Shown piece by piece: positions 44,126 through 53,600 of a DNA stretch of 54,335 bases. Numbering within the stretch: the stretch's first letter is position 1; every line of letters begins with the position of its first letter. A model generated the notes under the pieces. It made no database searches. It saw nothing but the letters and a program-made list of their open reading frames with translations, and was not told the origin of the DNA. The DNA is from Perkinsus olseni. Its lineage: Eukaryota; Perkinsozoa; Perkinsida; Perkinsidae. Where the stretch lies: positions 1 through 54,335 of the forward strand of contig JABANP010000362.1 of the NCBI GenBank assembly GCA_013115135.1. The letters are read 5' to 3'. Made by a program: the position numbers and the translations under genes.

Positions 44126-45516
44126 TCATTCATGCTCGTCGTCGTCCACTTTACGACGGTACCCTCCCTTGGACAGCCTCACCTTCGCCGAATCCTTCAG
44201 CCCCTCATCACTGTTTCTTTGCATCATCGAATCGATTGTCTCTTTCCGAAGACTATCCGGGTCGATTCTGATGAAAAAACCGACAAATCCGACCGAAATC
44301 ATCTCGACCAACGTGGAGGAATAGCAAGTGCCCAAGATCCCCTAATCCCACCAGCAGCTATCATGCTGAAGCTTCTATCAGAAGCCAGACACAAAAATGC
44401 CAAAGATGAATCGCTTCGCTCCGCCCCTAACCTGCTGTCCACATTGAGGAGAGTCCTGACGTCCGTCGTAGCCAGCCCTCGATCTCCCATCTGCTTCCTC
44501 AACAACTTATCGTTCCGAAGGCGAGCCGCGACCGAGTCCCTCTCCGCCTCCTCGGCTATCGCCGCCAGATCAACCTTCTCAAAGTCCGTCGGCTCTGAGC
44601 AGCGGAGCGAAGCATTCCAATCCACAGACTACGATGGACTCACGGAAGCGAGAGGCTCCCCCTCCTCCATGCAGGGGCACCGTCAAGCCCAGCCTGACCG
44701 TCTTCTCATCGCCTGCAGGACGAGCCACGATGCCAATCTTAATCTTAGGTCTCTCAACTAAGTTGAGTCAACTTACTCGTCTGCCGGCCCATGTCGTTTG
44801 CTGCTGATGCCTTCGGCGCCCTATTGAGCGTCTGAGCGGAGCGAAGCGACGATGGAATGACAAAATCGAGAAGATACGCAGGTCGTCATCCCACCTGTTC
44901 CGTCCGAGAGATATCTTCCATCGGATCGGCAAGAGCCGTGGCCATGACTGTTTCTCTCAGTTCCTGACCGACAGCGGATGAGCCAGGTTCGATCCCCGGC
45001 GAGGGCAACTTACCTGCAGTGTTTGCTGGGAAGCCTTCTCCGCAACGCCCTTCCTGGCGAATTGGGAGGAGAACTTCTGCTTCATCAGCAGCCTGAAAGC
45101 AACTCGCCCTAGCTCGCTCTCCGGCGAACTAAATTCACCCAGAATATACAAAGCGTCATAGCCTAGTCAAAGTTCGTCTGGCAGTCGTCAAAAAAATGTT
45201 TCTTCCCGTTAAATTAGATCACCCAAATCCATCAGCACCCACGAGAAAGCGATCGCTAGCCCGCTTCCAGCGCAGCGCGATCGTCATCGGATCGAACTTC
45301 TCTACCCAACCCGTAACGACGAGCCCGAGCGCCTGGACTCTCGAGATGAGACACCACCAAGACCGACCTCTCATGGCGTGACTTCGGTGCGAAAAAGTGG
45401 TTGACCTGCTTCTTCCGCCACTTGAAATGGTCCAGCATCTCCATCAGCTTCCTCCGCGTCAAAGCCCCACGCCAGCGACGCTGCAGTAAACGCGACAACG
45501 TCCATCGGGCGTTCAA
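44126..45516 (-). CDS. Multi-exon protein, unknown, conserved-looking
   Basis: Exons in order on the minus strand: about 45371-45516 (RRKLMEMLDHFKWRKKQVNH), 45014-45155 (YILGEFSSPESELGRVAFRL...QTLQ), about 44895-44963 (ELRETVMATALADPMEDISR), about 44790-44820, about 44655-44716 (DEKTVRLGLTVPLHGGGGAS), about 44465-44600 (TDFEKVDLAAIAEEAERDSV; LLRKQMGDRGLATTDVRTLL), and a last exon ending at 44126 (IDPDSLRKETIDSMMQRNSD...VDDDEHE). The intron between QTLQ and ELRE (44964-45013, 50 nt) is phase 0 and contains a tRNA T-arm. The protein is hydrophilic with no signal peptide. I do not recognise it. The long plus-strand open frame over the same region is a shadow. Confidence 0.6.
44981..45007 (+). 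other. tRNA 3'-end (T-arm plus acceptor) fragment in intron
   Basis: On the plus strand this reads a T-stem/loop CCAGG-TTCGATC-CCCGG followed by acceptor-like CGAGGGC and A. It lies inside the 50-nt intron 44964-45013 of the minus-strand gene, antisense to that gene and just behind its 5' splice site. No 5' tRNA half is present. Confidence 0.75.
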
Positions 45517-45519
45517 CAG

Positions 45520-45880
45520 ACCCCTCCTCCAGTGAAAAATTAAATTTTTGGCGTAAAAGACAATTCTGATACCACAAGCGGCGGAACTCGCGTTGGGAAG
45601 TCGAACACGCGCCCTTCGTCCAATATTCTAATCTACATTTTCATATTCCGGAGAAATCTTTCAAACACCCGCAGAGCTGCTCATCACATCCCTACTTGTA
45701 TTTTAGTAACCAACTCCCTTCTTCGCTTGAACTGGACCCTGGCCTCGATGCCTCTGCTCCACCCTTGCAGCTGACTGATCGCCCACAACACCTTCGGCCG
45801 AGCTCTACGCATGTGCTCAGTGAATTGAGGATCGAGACGCTCCAGCAGAAGCAGGATCTGTTATGATTATGACCGCTGCG
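45520..45880. other. Intergenic, no feature seen
   Basis: This is short sequence between the unknown gene and the 3' end of the WW/B-box gene. No conserved frame is apparent. Confidence 0.4.
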
Positions 45881-45888
45881 CCACGAAA

Positions 45889-47450
45889 TTATCGTCGTAC
45901 GTTGGTGGCGTCTTGGAAGAGATGAAGTTGGCGGTTGCCTTTATGATGGAGCATGGTGAAGCAATAGGTGCACATTAGCTCGTGGCACTGTTCGCAGTAT
46001 CTAAGGTTGAAGCTGGCTCATGACGGACGCCAAAGATATGACCGACACCGTGGCTCTCGCCTTGTTGCACTGATTGCACAGCGGCCGCACGGTGACCTTC
46101 GTGACGGTGTGCTGTCGACTGACGAGAATAAAAATTGCTACCCATGAACTGCTTCGCTCCGCTAAGGACTACTATTACCGATTGCCATTCAAATGACACC
46201 TCCAAAAACAGGGGACGCAGAAATCGTCTGTGCACTGATCACAACGGAAGGCCGCCGGGGCGTCACTGAAATGATGCCGGGGTCGAATTTCGTGGCGCGT
46301 GACGGTCTCACCGGCACTCCATGCACTTCTTGTTAGATTGATCCACCATATCGCCATCGCTCGCGGTGACTAACTGCGCATGATGATCACTTCGAAATCT
46401 GATAAAAATGCCTCCGCCGGGATTCGAACCCGGGAGGCTTACCCTTTGCGATGGAGCTGTTGGAAGCACGCGAAACAGAAGTAGTCGTCACAGCTCCCAC
46501 AAAAGACCTGTCATCAAAACGACGATTGCCTCGTTCGAACCCACGACCTTTCCCATGGCAGACCACCATCATCCCCTACTTGTGGTTTCTTCTTCCCGCA
46601 ACTCGAGCACAGTGAGCCCACCGCTGTTGGAGCCGCCGTATGCTTGGACCTCGGTCCCGGTGTGAAGTCGTGTAATATAGAGAAGCACGATTGACAATAG
46701 GATTGTACCTGACATCCTCCCCCACTGCCAACCCCGCGCCACAAGAAAAGTTGTTCCAGCGAGTTATGCGTGTTACTCGCTGTGGAGCGAGAGTTAGGCT
46801 ATGAAACTTGAAGATGATGAGCCCAGTGAAGCCCTGAAGCACCCTTTACTACACATTGTTCGCATTTGACGGTCGATTGAAGGACGCCGCAGTCTTGACA
46901 GGGCAGCTGCAGGTTTCTGAACTTGCTGTGGTAGAGGACGTCTGGCTGGGTGAGCAGGAGCTAAGACACGACCAAGGAGCGCATAACCAACTGCTATCCG
47001 AATTCTCGACGCCAAGCTTCATCCCACCCTACGACCATGGTGCTTAGCACTCGACGCAGATGACTCCATCATCGTCACTCGCCACGAAATTACCTACCTT
47101 GTTAACGCTAGGCTTGGTACGCATGGCGATGAGGTCGAGCCTCTGGCGTTCGAGGACTTTGAGGAACCTATTGGTGAGGGGATGCTCCAGTGTGAAATAA
47201 TCATTTTCCGTGTCATGGAAGTACCTGATGGAAGCTCACTCTACCATCGCCTTCAACAAGCTTGAGCGACCTACACTATGTTGCTGTGACTGACGAGCAT
47301 CTCCGCGCCAGGAGGCATCGGGGCGGCGCACATCTCTCGGGCAACCCTACAGTAAAGGACCTCAAGCCAGCGGGACTTCTGATGTTTCTCCTACCATGAT
47401 AGCTCTGGTTCGAGCACTAAGTCGATTCCAAGATACGCGACATAGTCGGT
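45889..47450 (-). CDS. WW (CEP164-type) and B-box-like zinc-finger protein, multi-exon
   Basis: The N-terminal exons read DYVAYLGIDLVLEPELSW, VAREMCAAPMPPGAEM, VYFHDTENDYFTLEHPLTNR and FLKVLERQRLDLIAMR. This is the layout of the CEP164-family WW region (YLGID...EPEL-W...PPG...YF...T-EHP). Then come repeated Cys-x2-Cys/Cys-x2-Cys-His modules: CQDCGVLQSTVKCEQC; FCGSCDDYFCFACFQQLH; CMECRDAPAAFRCDQC and TDDFCVPCFWRCH; CNQCNKARATV and YCEQCHELMCTYCFTMLH. It ends NVRR at stop 45889-45891. Checked introns include 46508-46579, 46399-46442 and 46001-46046. The start lies above 47.4 kb and is unresolved. CEP164-type WW proteins act at centrioles and basal bodies; the zinc modules likely mediate protein contacts. 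Confidence 0.7.
45997..46015 (-). other. Motif at verified 3' splice site (CTTCAACCTTAG|ATAC)
   Basis: In gene sense the intron 46001-46046 ends CAGCTTCAACCTTAG and the next exon begins ATACTGCGAA. The frame is right: NKARATV joins YCEQC. This is a variant of the motif at 49408-49424. Confidence 0.65.
46399..46442 (-). other. 44-nt intron made largely of a tRNA 3' end
   Basis: In gene sense, GTAAG is followed by CCTCC, the T-stem/loop CCGGG-TTCGAAT-CCCGG, the acceptor-like CGGAGGC, A, and a run of five T, then ATCAG. The T run resembles a Pol III terminator. Exons on both sides (LHRKG and FRSDHHAQ) join in frame. No matching 5' acceptor half (GCCTCCG) lies nearby. Confidence 0.75.
46526..46550 (-). 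other. tRNA T-arm-like fragment in intron
   Basis: In gene sense AGGTCGTGGGTTCGAACGAGG lies within intron 46508-46579. It matches the variable-loop and T-arm left side of a tRNA-Lys (GGTCGTGGGTTCGA-type). The right T-stem does not pair well. Confidence 0.5.
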
Positions 47451-47720
47451 GGTGGAAAGCTGGGCCTGAGGTGAAGCAGAACCAGATACGCCGAGCCGTA
47501 CCCGGCGGGGGATGGGAATTTGAATCACGGCGATTCAGCTGAAGCCGCTGAATTTCTACCGACTCTCTACAGAGCGGACCCCATTCGAATAGACCTTCCT
47601 ACCCAAATGACGAGCAACTCATCCGGGTGGAGGTCCGATAGCAAACAAAACAGAACTGTGGCGCGAGTCTGCGCAGCTTATCATAAGTAATAACGATGAA
47701 AATCCACCCGACCACCGAAA

Positions 47721-47933
47721 TCATCGGCAAAGGTGGGATAGAGCACCGACAACAGTTCGCTGGTGCCTCGGAGTGATAGGTAGTGATTCAATGTGGTTAG
47801 CTATGAACATATCCCGGAGGCTCCGGGCCGGAGCCCTCGGGTATCTGCATCCCACGGCAGTCATTCTCTGCCAGAAGAAGTTCCCGTACTTCACCACCTC
47901 ACAGACCGGTTTGAAGGCTCTCAGTACATCCAA
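47721..47933 (-). CDS. Candidate exon, about 70 codons
   Basis: The minus-strand open stretch FKPVCEVVKYGNFFWQRMTA and RDMFIANHIESLPITPRHQR looks like coding sequence. It lies upstream of the WW/B-box gene and could be its 5' exon or a separate small gene. The start by the track frame is not convincing. Confidence 0.35.
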   Translation of the reverse strand: MDVLRAFKPVCEVVKYGNFFWQRMTAVGCRYPRAPARSLRDMFIANHIESLPITPRHQRTVVGALSHLCR

Positions 47934-48134
47934 GGAAGGGTAATGCCTCGACTTCTGGGAGGCTACTACCGGCTATAACAATTTACACTGATCGTTGTCA
48001 GCTGCCGTTCCTCATGAAGCCGTTCAACTTGCGGGCGTCCACAGTCAGGCGACTCTTGGTGGTTGATGCTGTCGGTTAGAAGACGGGTACGATTGGGATG
48101 TAATGCATGAAGCATGATGATCCGCGATGGTGCG

Positions 48135-48997
48135 CTAGGCTCTAATGCGCCCTCTTCTAGCAATCGATGAAGCTCGACTCGTACGTGAACTTAAGCTGGA
48201 GCACTCGCGTTGATCACTCATGCGGCCTTCCAACGCTTGAGCCCTCTCTACTGCCTCAGCGAAGTTTCTCAGCTGTCGCTCATCTCTCCACGGGAGAGTC
48301 ACCACGGTGCTCCTCCTTAGCGGTACTTCATTTCAGAACTTCGGTGAAATCTCCCACTCATCACTTTCATTGCTCACAATAATCAATTTCATTCATTATC
48401 AAGACGTCCCTGTGAGACCGTCAAGGCGGCACCGCCCTCTACCACACCACCGCACCTTCTTATTACCCATTTGACTATCATTGTGGGCGATCGTCACAAC
48501 CATCCTCGATCTCAAGGGGATTCTCACGGCAGAAATTTGGCGAAGACGCAGGCGTGGAGGACTGGGGCTCAGTACCCCGCGGTTTAGAGCACCCCGTTTC
48601 GCATCTCTCGTCAACGCTGCGAGCCAGCGGTCTCGACAAGGGGAAAGTTGCCACCCGTATTGCGATAATGGCGTACCCTACGCCAATGGTAGCAGGGAGA
48701 TAGGACGTCCAACGCCACCGTGGTCAAACGCCTATCAGTAAGATCTCAGAAAGAAGAAACCGGTGAAAATTTTCGATTTTTCTTTTGGAAAAATTTTCCT
48801 TCTATTACATGCTTTCTACCCAAGCCCGTTGAAACCGCCCCTCTTACTCCCTGGTAGGGTACCCTGAGGCTTCTCGCAGCGATGGTCTCGTTGAGGAAGT
48901 CGATGGTCGCGGCATCCAAGTTGGTCTCTCCAGCGGCGGCATCCTGACGACGATCACAATGAATGTCCGAGGGTAGGAGTATTAAAGACTCATGCAC
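48135..48997 (-). CDS. Multi-exon protein, unknown
   Basis: Three minus-strand coding stretches: about 48862-48960 (DAAAGETNLDAATIDFLNET, ending IAARSLR before GTACCC), about 48482-48640 (LARSVDERCETGCSK, then PASSPNFCRENPLEIEDGCD), and about 48135-48310 (RDERQLRNFAEAVERAQALE, then a Ser/Arg-rich end, stop 48135-48137). The intron after the first contains an A/T-rich block with AAAATCGAAAATTTT. A start near 48997 (non-ATG in the frame) is unproved. The Ser/Arg-rich tail is all that can be said about function. It is head-to-head with the plus-strand gene that begins near 49.0 kb. Confidence 0.45.
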
Positions 48998-49034
48998 TAT
49001 TATCGTGTTCGAGGTTCCGATATTGACCTATTTT

Positions 49035-49062
49035 GTATCTTCCCGAAATCGACGTAAGATAC
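49035..49062 (+). repeat. 28-bp unit with 7-bp terminal inverted repeats
   Basis: GTATCTT (49035-49041) and AAGATAC (49056-49062) flank CCCGAAATCGACGT. The right end, CGACGTAAG|ATAC, matches the intron-end motif. It is a candidate miniature element end pair. Confidence 0.5.
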
Positions 49063-49860
49063 CCCTGCGCTTACCTCGTTGGTGCTCACTGAGCTCCCAG
49101 TGTCAGACTCAGTCTCCTCGCGGCCCATGTACAAAACTGTACTTTGGAAAAAAGGAAGCCAATCATGCGCTGAGGAACTGCAAGTGAGCGCAAGATACGC
49201 AAGAGCTGGTCTGGAAAGGTCACGCTCATTTGTGCTGTTCTTTGCTATTATGGTATCCTGTACAGACTCGCCGAAAGCAGACCAGTCGTCAGTATCGGAC
49301 GAGGGCACCGTCGCTGGCGACGAGGACTCGCAGTCCCGAACGAAGCTGCCCGAGTTGGGCGAGTATAGGTAGTAGTGAAAATAACAGCGGATTTCTGTCT
49401 GAAGCATGCTTCAACCTAAGATACGGCCGAGTGAAGCCCTCGTTGCTCGGCTTCCGAAACGCCTCGGGGTTCACTGGGGGCCTAGTCGGCCAGAAGATGT
49501 CGGAGTCGTTGTGCAAGCTGGTCGAGTCCGACCCTCGCTTTATGGAAACTGTTGTTATCTTCTCCCAGAAGCTCATCTCATGTAATAGGGGGCGTTGGGT
49601 GGAGTAATTCTGAAACTCAGAGTCGACTCTGGAATTGATTCTCATACGGGCGGTTCCAGAATCGATTTCGAGTTTCAAATTCGGTCTATTGAACGAGGCG
49701 CGAGCTCGGTGGAGTCCACTGCTGTCAGGTGCGAGCTTCCAGCGGGACACTCCCAAGGCAGACCGGACGAAGAACCTCACGCTCAACCTGCTCACTGATA
49801 TGCTTTGGTCCGTCCTCGTTCAAGTGTGGGACAGCGAGTCGATCGATTGGCGTCGTCGCG
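49059..49860 (+). CDS. Multi-exon protein, N-terminal region, unknown
   Basis: Exon candidates: about 49059-49177 (TELPVSDSVSSRPMYKTVLW), 49270-49368 (SPKADQSSVSDEGTVAGDED, then LPELGEYR), 49421-49588 (KPSLLGFRNASGFTGGLVGQ; SESLCKLVESDPRFMETVVI; FSQKLIS), and about 49732-49820 (FQRDTPKADRTKNLTLNLLT; DMLWSVLVQ). The join across intron 49369-49420 (GTAGTAG...CCTAAG) is in frame. The protein is polar, then helical. No family was recognised. It may be the 5' part of the coiled-coil gene that follows, or a separate gene. The minus-strand 168-codon frame over it is judged a shadow. Confidence 0.5.
49408..49424 (+). other. Motif at verified 3' splice site (CTTCAACCTAAG|ATAC)
   Basis: The intron 49369-49420 ends GCTTCAACCTAAG and the exon begins ATACGGCCGAG. 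The frame joins EYR to YGRVKPSLLG. It is the type example of the motif. Confidence 0.7.
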
Positions 49861-49899
49861 ATGGCTTTGAGGACATCAATGACGGTTACGGCGGACTCA

Positions 49900-50650
49900 T
49901 GCAAGTCTCAGAGTCCGACCCGTATTTGCCGACCATGTCACGGAATTCTCGGATGGAAGTGCAGAGAGGGGCCAGGGGAGGAGGGGGAGCGCAGCAGCTC
50001 GTGAGTAGCTATCATAGCGGGGCATGGGCGGCTGGTGGACAGCCTGCAAGGACTGGCACAGGTAGACCTGGCCAGGGAGGGGGTCATCACGCAACGATCG
50101 ATAGTAGTAGCAGCAGAGCTCGGCATGGTGGCGCACAGCCTGGACATGGAAACGGTAAAGGGAGGCCGGGAGCGGTACCAGCGGGGAGAACTGACGATGG
50201 TAGAGGTCGAGCTGGAGTAGTGCAATCGGGGAGAGCCGAGCTTGGTAGAAGTGCGCCAGGTGGGGCGGTGCAGGCGAGGGACGATATTAGTGAAGCCCGA
50301 CCGAATGGTGGGGGGCCGAACAATAGAGGGAAGGCCGAAATTGGCCGAAAGAAAAGTCTTGTATTTGCGCGGAATCAGAGCGCAGGGGAAGGCCGAGCGC
50401 CCAAAGGGACCGCCGCCGCCGCTACGACGGTCCCCAGCGGAGCGAGAAGGAGTACTGCGTTTGGGGGAGCTGGCGGACTAACGGAATTTACTGACTTGGG
50501 CGGGGGTCTCAAGGCGGTGCCGCAAGTTCAAGGTGAAGGGCAGCAGACTTCTATCGAGAAACAGTTGACGGCCAAGATGGTGAGACTTGACCGTCGTAGA
50601 GTCGTTCGGGAGCTTAGGGATCGTAGGGGCTTCGCATTGCTCGAGCAGTG
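49900..50650 (+). CDS. Probable exons of coiled-coil gene, unresolved
   Basis: The best protein-like piece is 50035-50217 (RLVDSLQGLAQVDLAREGVI; VVAAELGMVAHSLDMETVKG; ERYQRGELTMVEVELE). A longer Gly/Arg/Pro-rich open frame on the same strand (49635-50651) is probably a shadow over most of its length, though its end (QQTSIEKQLTAKMVRLDRR) could be real. Exon borders were not resolved. Confidence 0.4.
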
Positions 50651-50679
50651 ACTATTTAGCAGCGGTTGACCCCTTATAT

Positions 50680-53600
50680 TTTGTACGGCGGTTGATTGAT
50701 ATGAGGGTTCATCGAACTGTCCGTGTGATTCTGAGGCAGTCGCCAGACTTTGGAGAGGATCTGTCAGGTTTACTTGCGGAATCAGTACTGGACGGAGATA
50801 ACGGAGCTGCGTGACAAAATGAGAAACATGGCACCTTATATGACGGAAGCAGTGAATGAGTGTTTGTTCAACGAGGAACCTAGATACACGGTAATAATTA
50901 ACACCCACCGTGGGGCTCGAACCGACGACCACAAGGTTAAGAGCCTTGCGCTCTACCGACTGAGCTAGACGGGCTTGTTGGTGGTTTTACTTATTCACAC
51001 TTCAGTTCGAACCAGAGGAGTTCATGGCGGAGCACCACGTGGAGTACTTGGAAGCCGTTATCCGCGAGAAGACGAAGCTTGTCGCCACCAAATGTTCCGC
51101 AGCGGCGAAGCTCCAAATCGATAAGACCGTCGGTCTCCTACGAGACACTCGCGCGGACTTGGTCAAAGTACAGAAGGAGGTGGCCGATTATGAGGCTACC
51201 AACGAGGCACTCCAGAGGAAGATAAACATACTCAAGAGTCAACTGAAAAGTAAATCCTTCTGAACCGTCTCAGAATTGTCATCCCGGTAGCCTCGCAGGT
51301 GAGCGAACGAACGCCGCGAAAGGTGGCTCTGGGGCGGGAGCAGCGGGCGCTCAGGAAGCCGCAGAAACTGAGAGCGTGTCGGCGGCGGATGGGGAGGAGA
51401 TGGATCCAGTGGAGAGGCTGATGCAGGCTGAGGACCGCATAGCGGAGTTGCAGTTGATGGTAAATCGACTGGAGCAGGAGAAGTTTTTGGCGGAAGGCGA
51501 TGCGGAGGCGCAGATGATGCTGATGAACGGAGCGGCGGCTGTTGGGTCGCAGGTAGTGAGGGTGTCTTAGGTTGAAGATAGACACTTTGCTAGAATCTTT
51601 GCTGTTGGCATGGGTTCGGCGACATGGGGTTATCGAAGCTCTTCTTCTGCGGGGGCGTACCACTCAGAGGTAGATTGTAGCAATGTGACTGAAGCATTCG
51701 TATGCTCGGGGGGCGCCCCAAGAGCTACTGAGGTTTCGCCGAGGCCATTAGCTGGTGTCTAGAGTATTGAACTTGGCTTGATTCTTGCGCGATTTGAACA
51801 ACCCTGGCGGACTCTGCCAGGCACAAGCCGCGGAGGTGGCACGACTCGAGGAGGAGCTGCAAGCGGCGCAGTCGGACGCGGCGAAGTGGCAGAAGGCGTA
51901 CGAAGCGAGCGATTTCAAGCTGAAGCTGGCCACTGAGGATTTGGGTGGGCTAAATGCCTTCGCCGGGGATCGAACCTGGGTGCTTGTAGATTCGCTGCAG
52001 ACCAAGTATGAATCTGGAGTTGGTGGGCTGGAAGGTCACTGTAAGAAGCTGGAGAGTGAGCTGGCGGCTGCCAAAAAGTCTCTAGAGGAGGTACTACGGC
52101 CGGGTGACGATGAGAGTCTCTCAGCCGAGAAAACCTCGGCGGTGCGCAATTTCGTATCTTCCCATTGTTGAGAGCCGGGTTGTTGATGATATCGTTTTCC
52201 GTGTTTCGCCAGCATCGACCTTGGATACCTGGTCAGGCGAGTAAGGCGGTGACGGGTCGAGTGGAAGCGGCGAGTAAGTCGATGGAAGCTGCTAATAAGG
52301 AGCTGCAGAGACAGCTGGCTGAGATGGTGAAGGAAAAGGAAACTTTGGAGAAGAAGACAGAGGCTGCAGAGGCGGAGGCGACGGCTGCGAGGGAAGAGAA
52401 GGAAGAGATTAAGGCATCATTGGATATCAGAAGCAAAGAGTAATAATGGACGGGGGTGGGATCGAACCAGGGACCTATGGCCATTCGTGTCCTCGCGCTC
52501 ATTTTCTGACGCATAGGTCGTTGGGATACCAATTTTTTCGTAACTTATCAACTATTGCTCTTGCCATCATCGACGAGATCTTCTAAATTGGAGTGAGGGC
52601 CATAACAAAATGATTTCGGCCAATGGTTCTGGATGGAGCTCGAGGCTCAACTCTTCTCTCTACCACAGCTTTTTTATTTCGCGCAAGGTTCGACCTAAGA
52701 TTCTCTTCAGACCAGCGGCTGGCTCTCCCAAGGCTTCGAGAGGTGAGGAAGTGGCTGGTAGTATGAGGGACGCCCGGAAAATTAAAGACTTGGAGAGACA
52801 GCTGGCGGTGAGTCGCAGTTGAAATTTTTCGATTTTTTTCCGAAATTTTTTGGCTTTTTCCAGCGGTCGAATGAGATGATGGCGCAATTGCAGAAGAGGT
52901 CGATGGATGGGGACTCGACCAGTAAGGGTCTTGCGGAAGAATCGAAAGAATGGCAGGAGAGGGCGGAAAGCGCGGAGGCTGAGTTGGAGGAGCTACGTGA
53001 AATTGTGAAGGAAAACGAGACTGAGATTTCCGAGTTGAGAGAGGAGGCGTTGAGGAAATTCGAGGAGGTGCAAGAAGAGCAAGATGAGCAGCCAGTCGAG
53101 AAGGTTGCTGAGCTTCCCTTGGAGCAAATAGTGCAGCAGCCGGCTGTTGAGGAGGTGAGGGAAGCTGTTTCCGACCCTGGCATCTCCTCGAGGATTGCGG
53201 AACTGGAAGAGGAAAATCAGAAGCTGACGCTGGTCCTGGTCGAACTGCGGGAGAAAATGGGGGAAATGGCGACTCGACTGGAGCAGGGTGGGGTCTCTGG
53301 CGGGGTCGTTGAGGGTGTACTTGAGGACGTTGGACTGGCTAATTTCGCGGGGAGAGGTAGAGTGAGGAGGGCTACTCGGAATGTCTTCCAGCGGTTGTAC
53401 GAGGACGCCTTAAGAAGGTTGCGGAGACTGGGAGAACTGCGGGACCGCGTGAGGACCTTGCAGGAGCAGGAATTTCTGGCGATTTATTATTCTCGGGTGG
53501 GCTATAGGACTTTTACTGGTTATGAACCGGGCTGGATAAGGAAATACCGACGGAAGTTGATAGTGGGGACGGCGAGGGAGCTGGAGGGTTCGGTGATGGG

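Noticed and set aside
44042..44761. 239-codon plus-strand open frame
   Set aside because: The minus strand carries helical, charged exons with splice sites that join in frame over the same place, and the plus frame is Ser/Arg/Leu-biased as expected of a shadow.
46408..46480. Complete tRNA gene around the T-arm at 46.41-46.44 kb
   Set aside because: No 5' acceptor half (GCCTCCG) or D- and anticodon arms could be found within a plausible distance.
47411..47420. AAGATAC as an intron element copy
   Set aside because: It lies inside a coding exon (GCG TAT CTT on the minus strand, AYLGID), so it is chance.
49289..49795. 168-codon minus-strand ORF
   Set aside because: The plus-strand exons on both sides of intron 49369-49420 join in frame and read as better protein.
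49635..50651. 338-codon Gly/Arg-rich plus-strand ORF as a gene
   Set aside because: Its middle is low-complexity, typical of an out-of-frame read of a helical coding region, and another frame (50035-50217) is more protein-like. Only its end may be real.
51232..51663. 143-codon minus-strand ORF
   Set aside because: It is Arg/His/Leu-rich antisense of a coiled-coil coding region.
52447..52535. Complete tRNA gene
   Set aside because: There is no matching 5' acceptor, and the T-stem has two mismatches, so it was kept only as a tRNA-like fragment.
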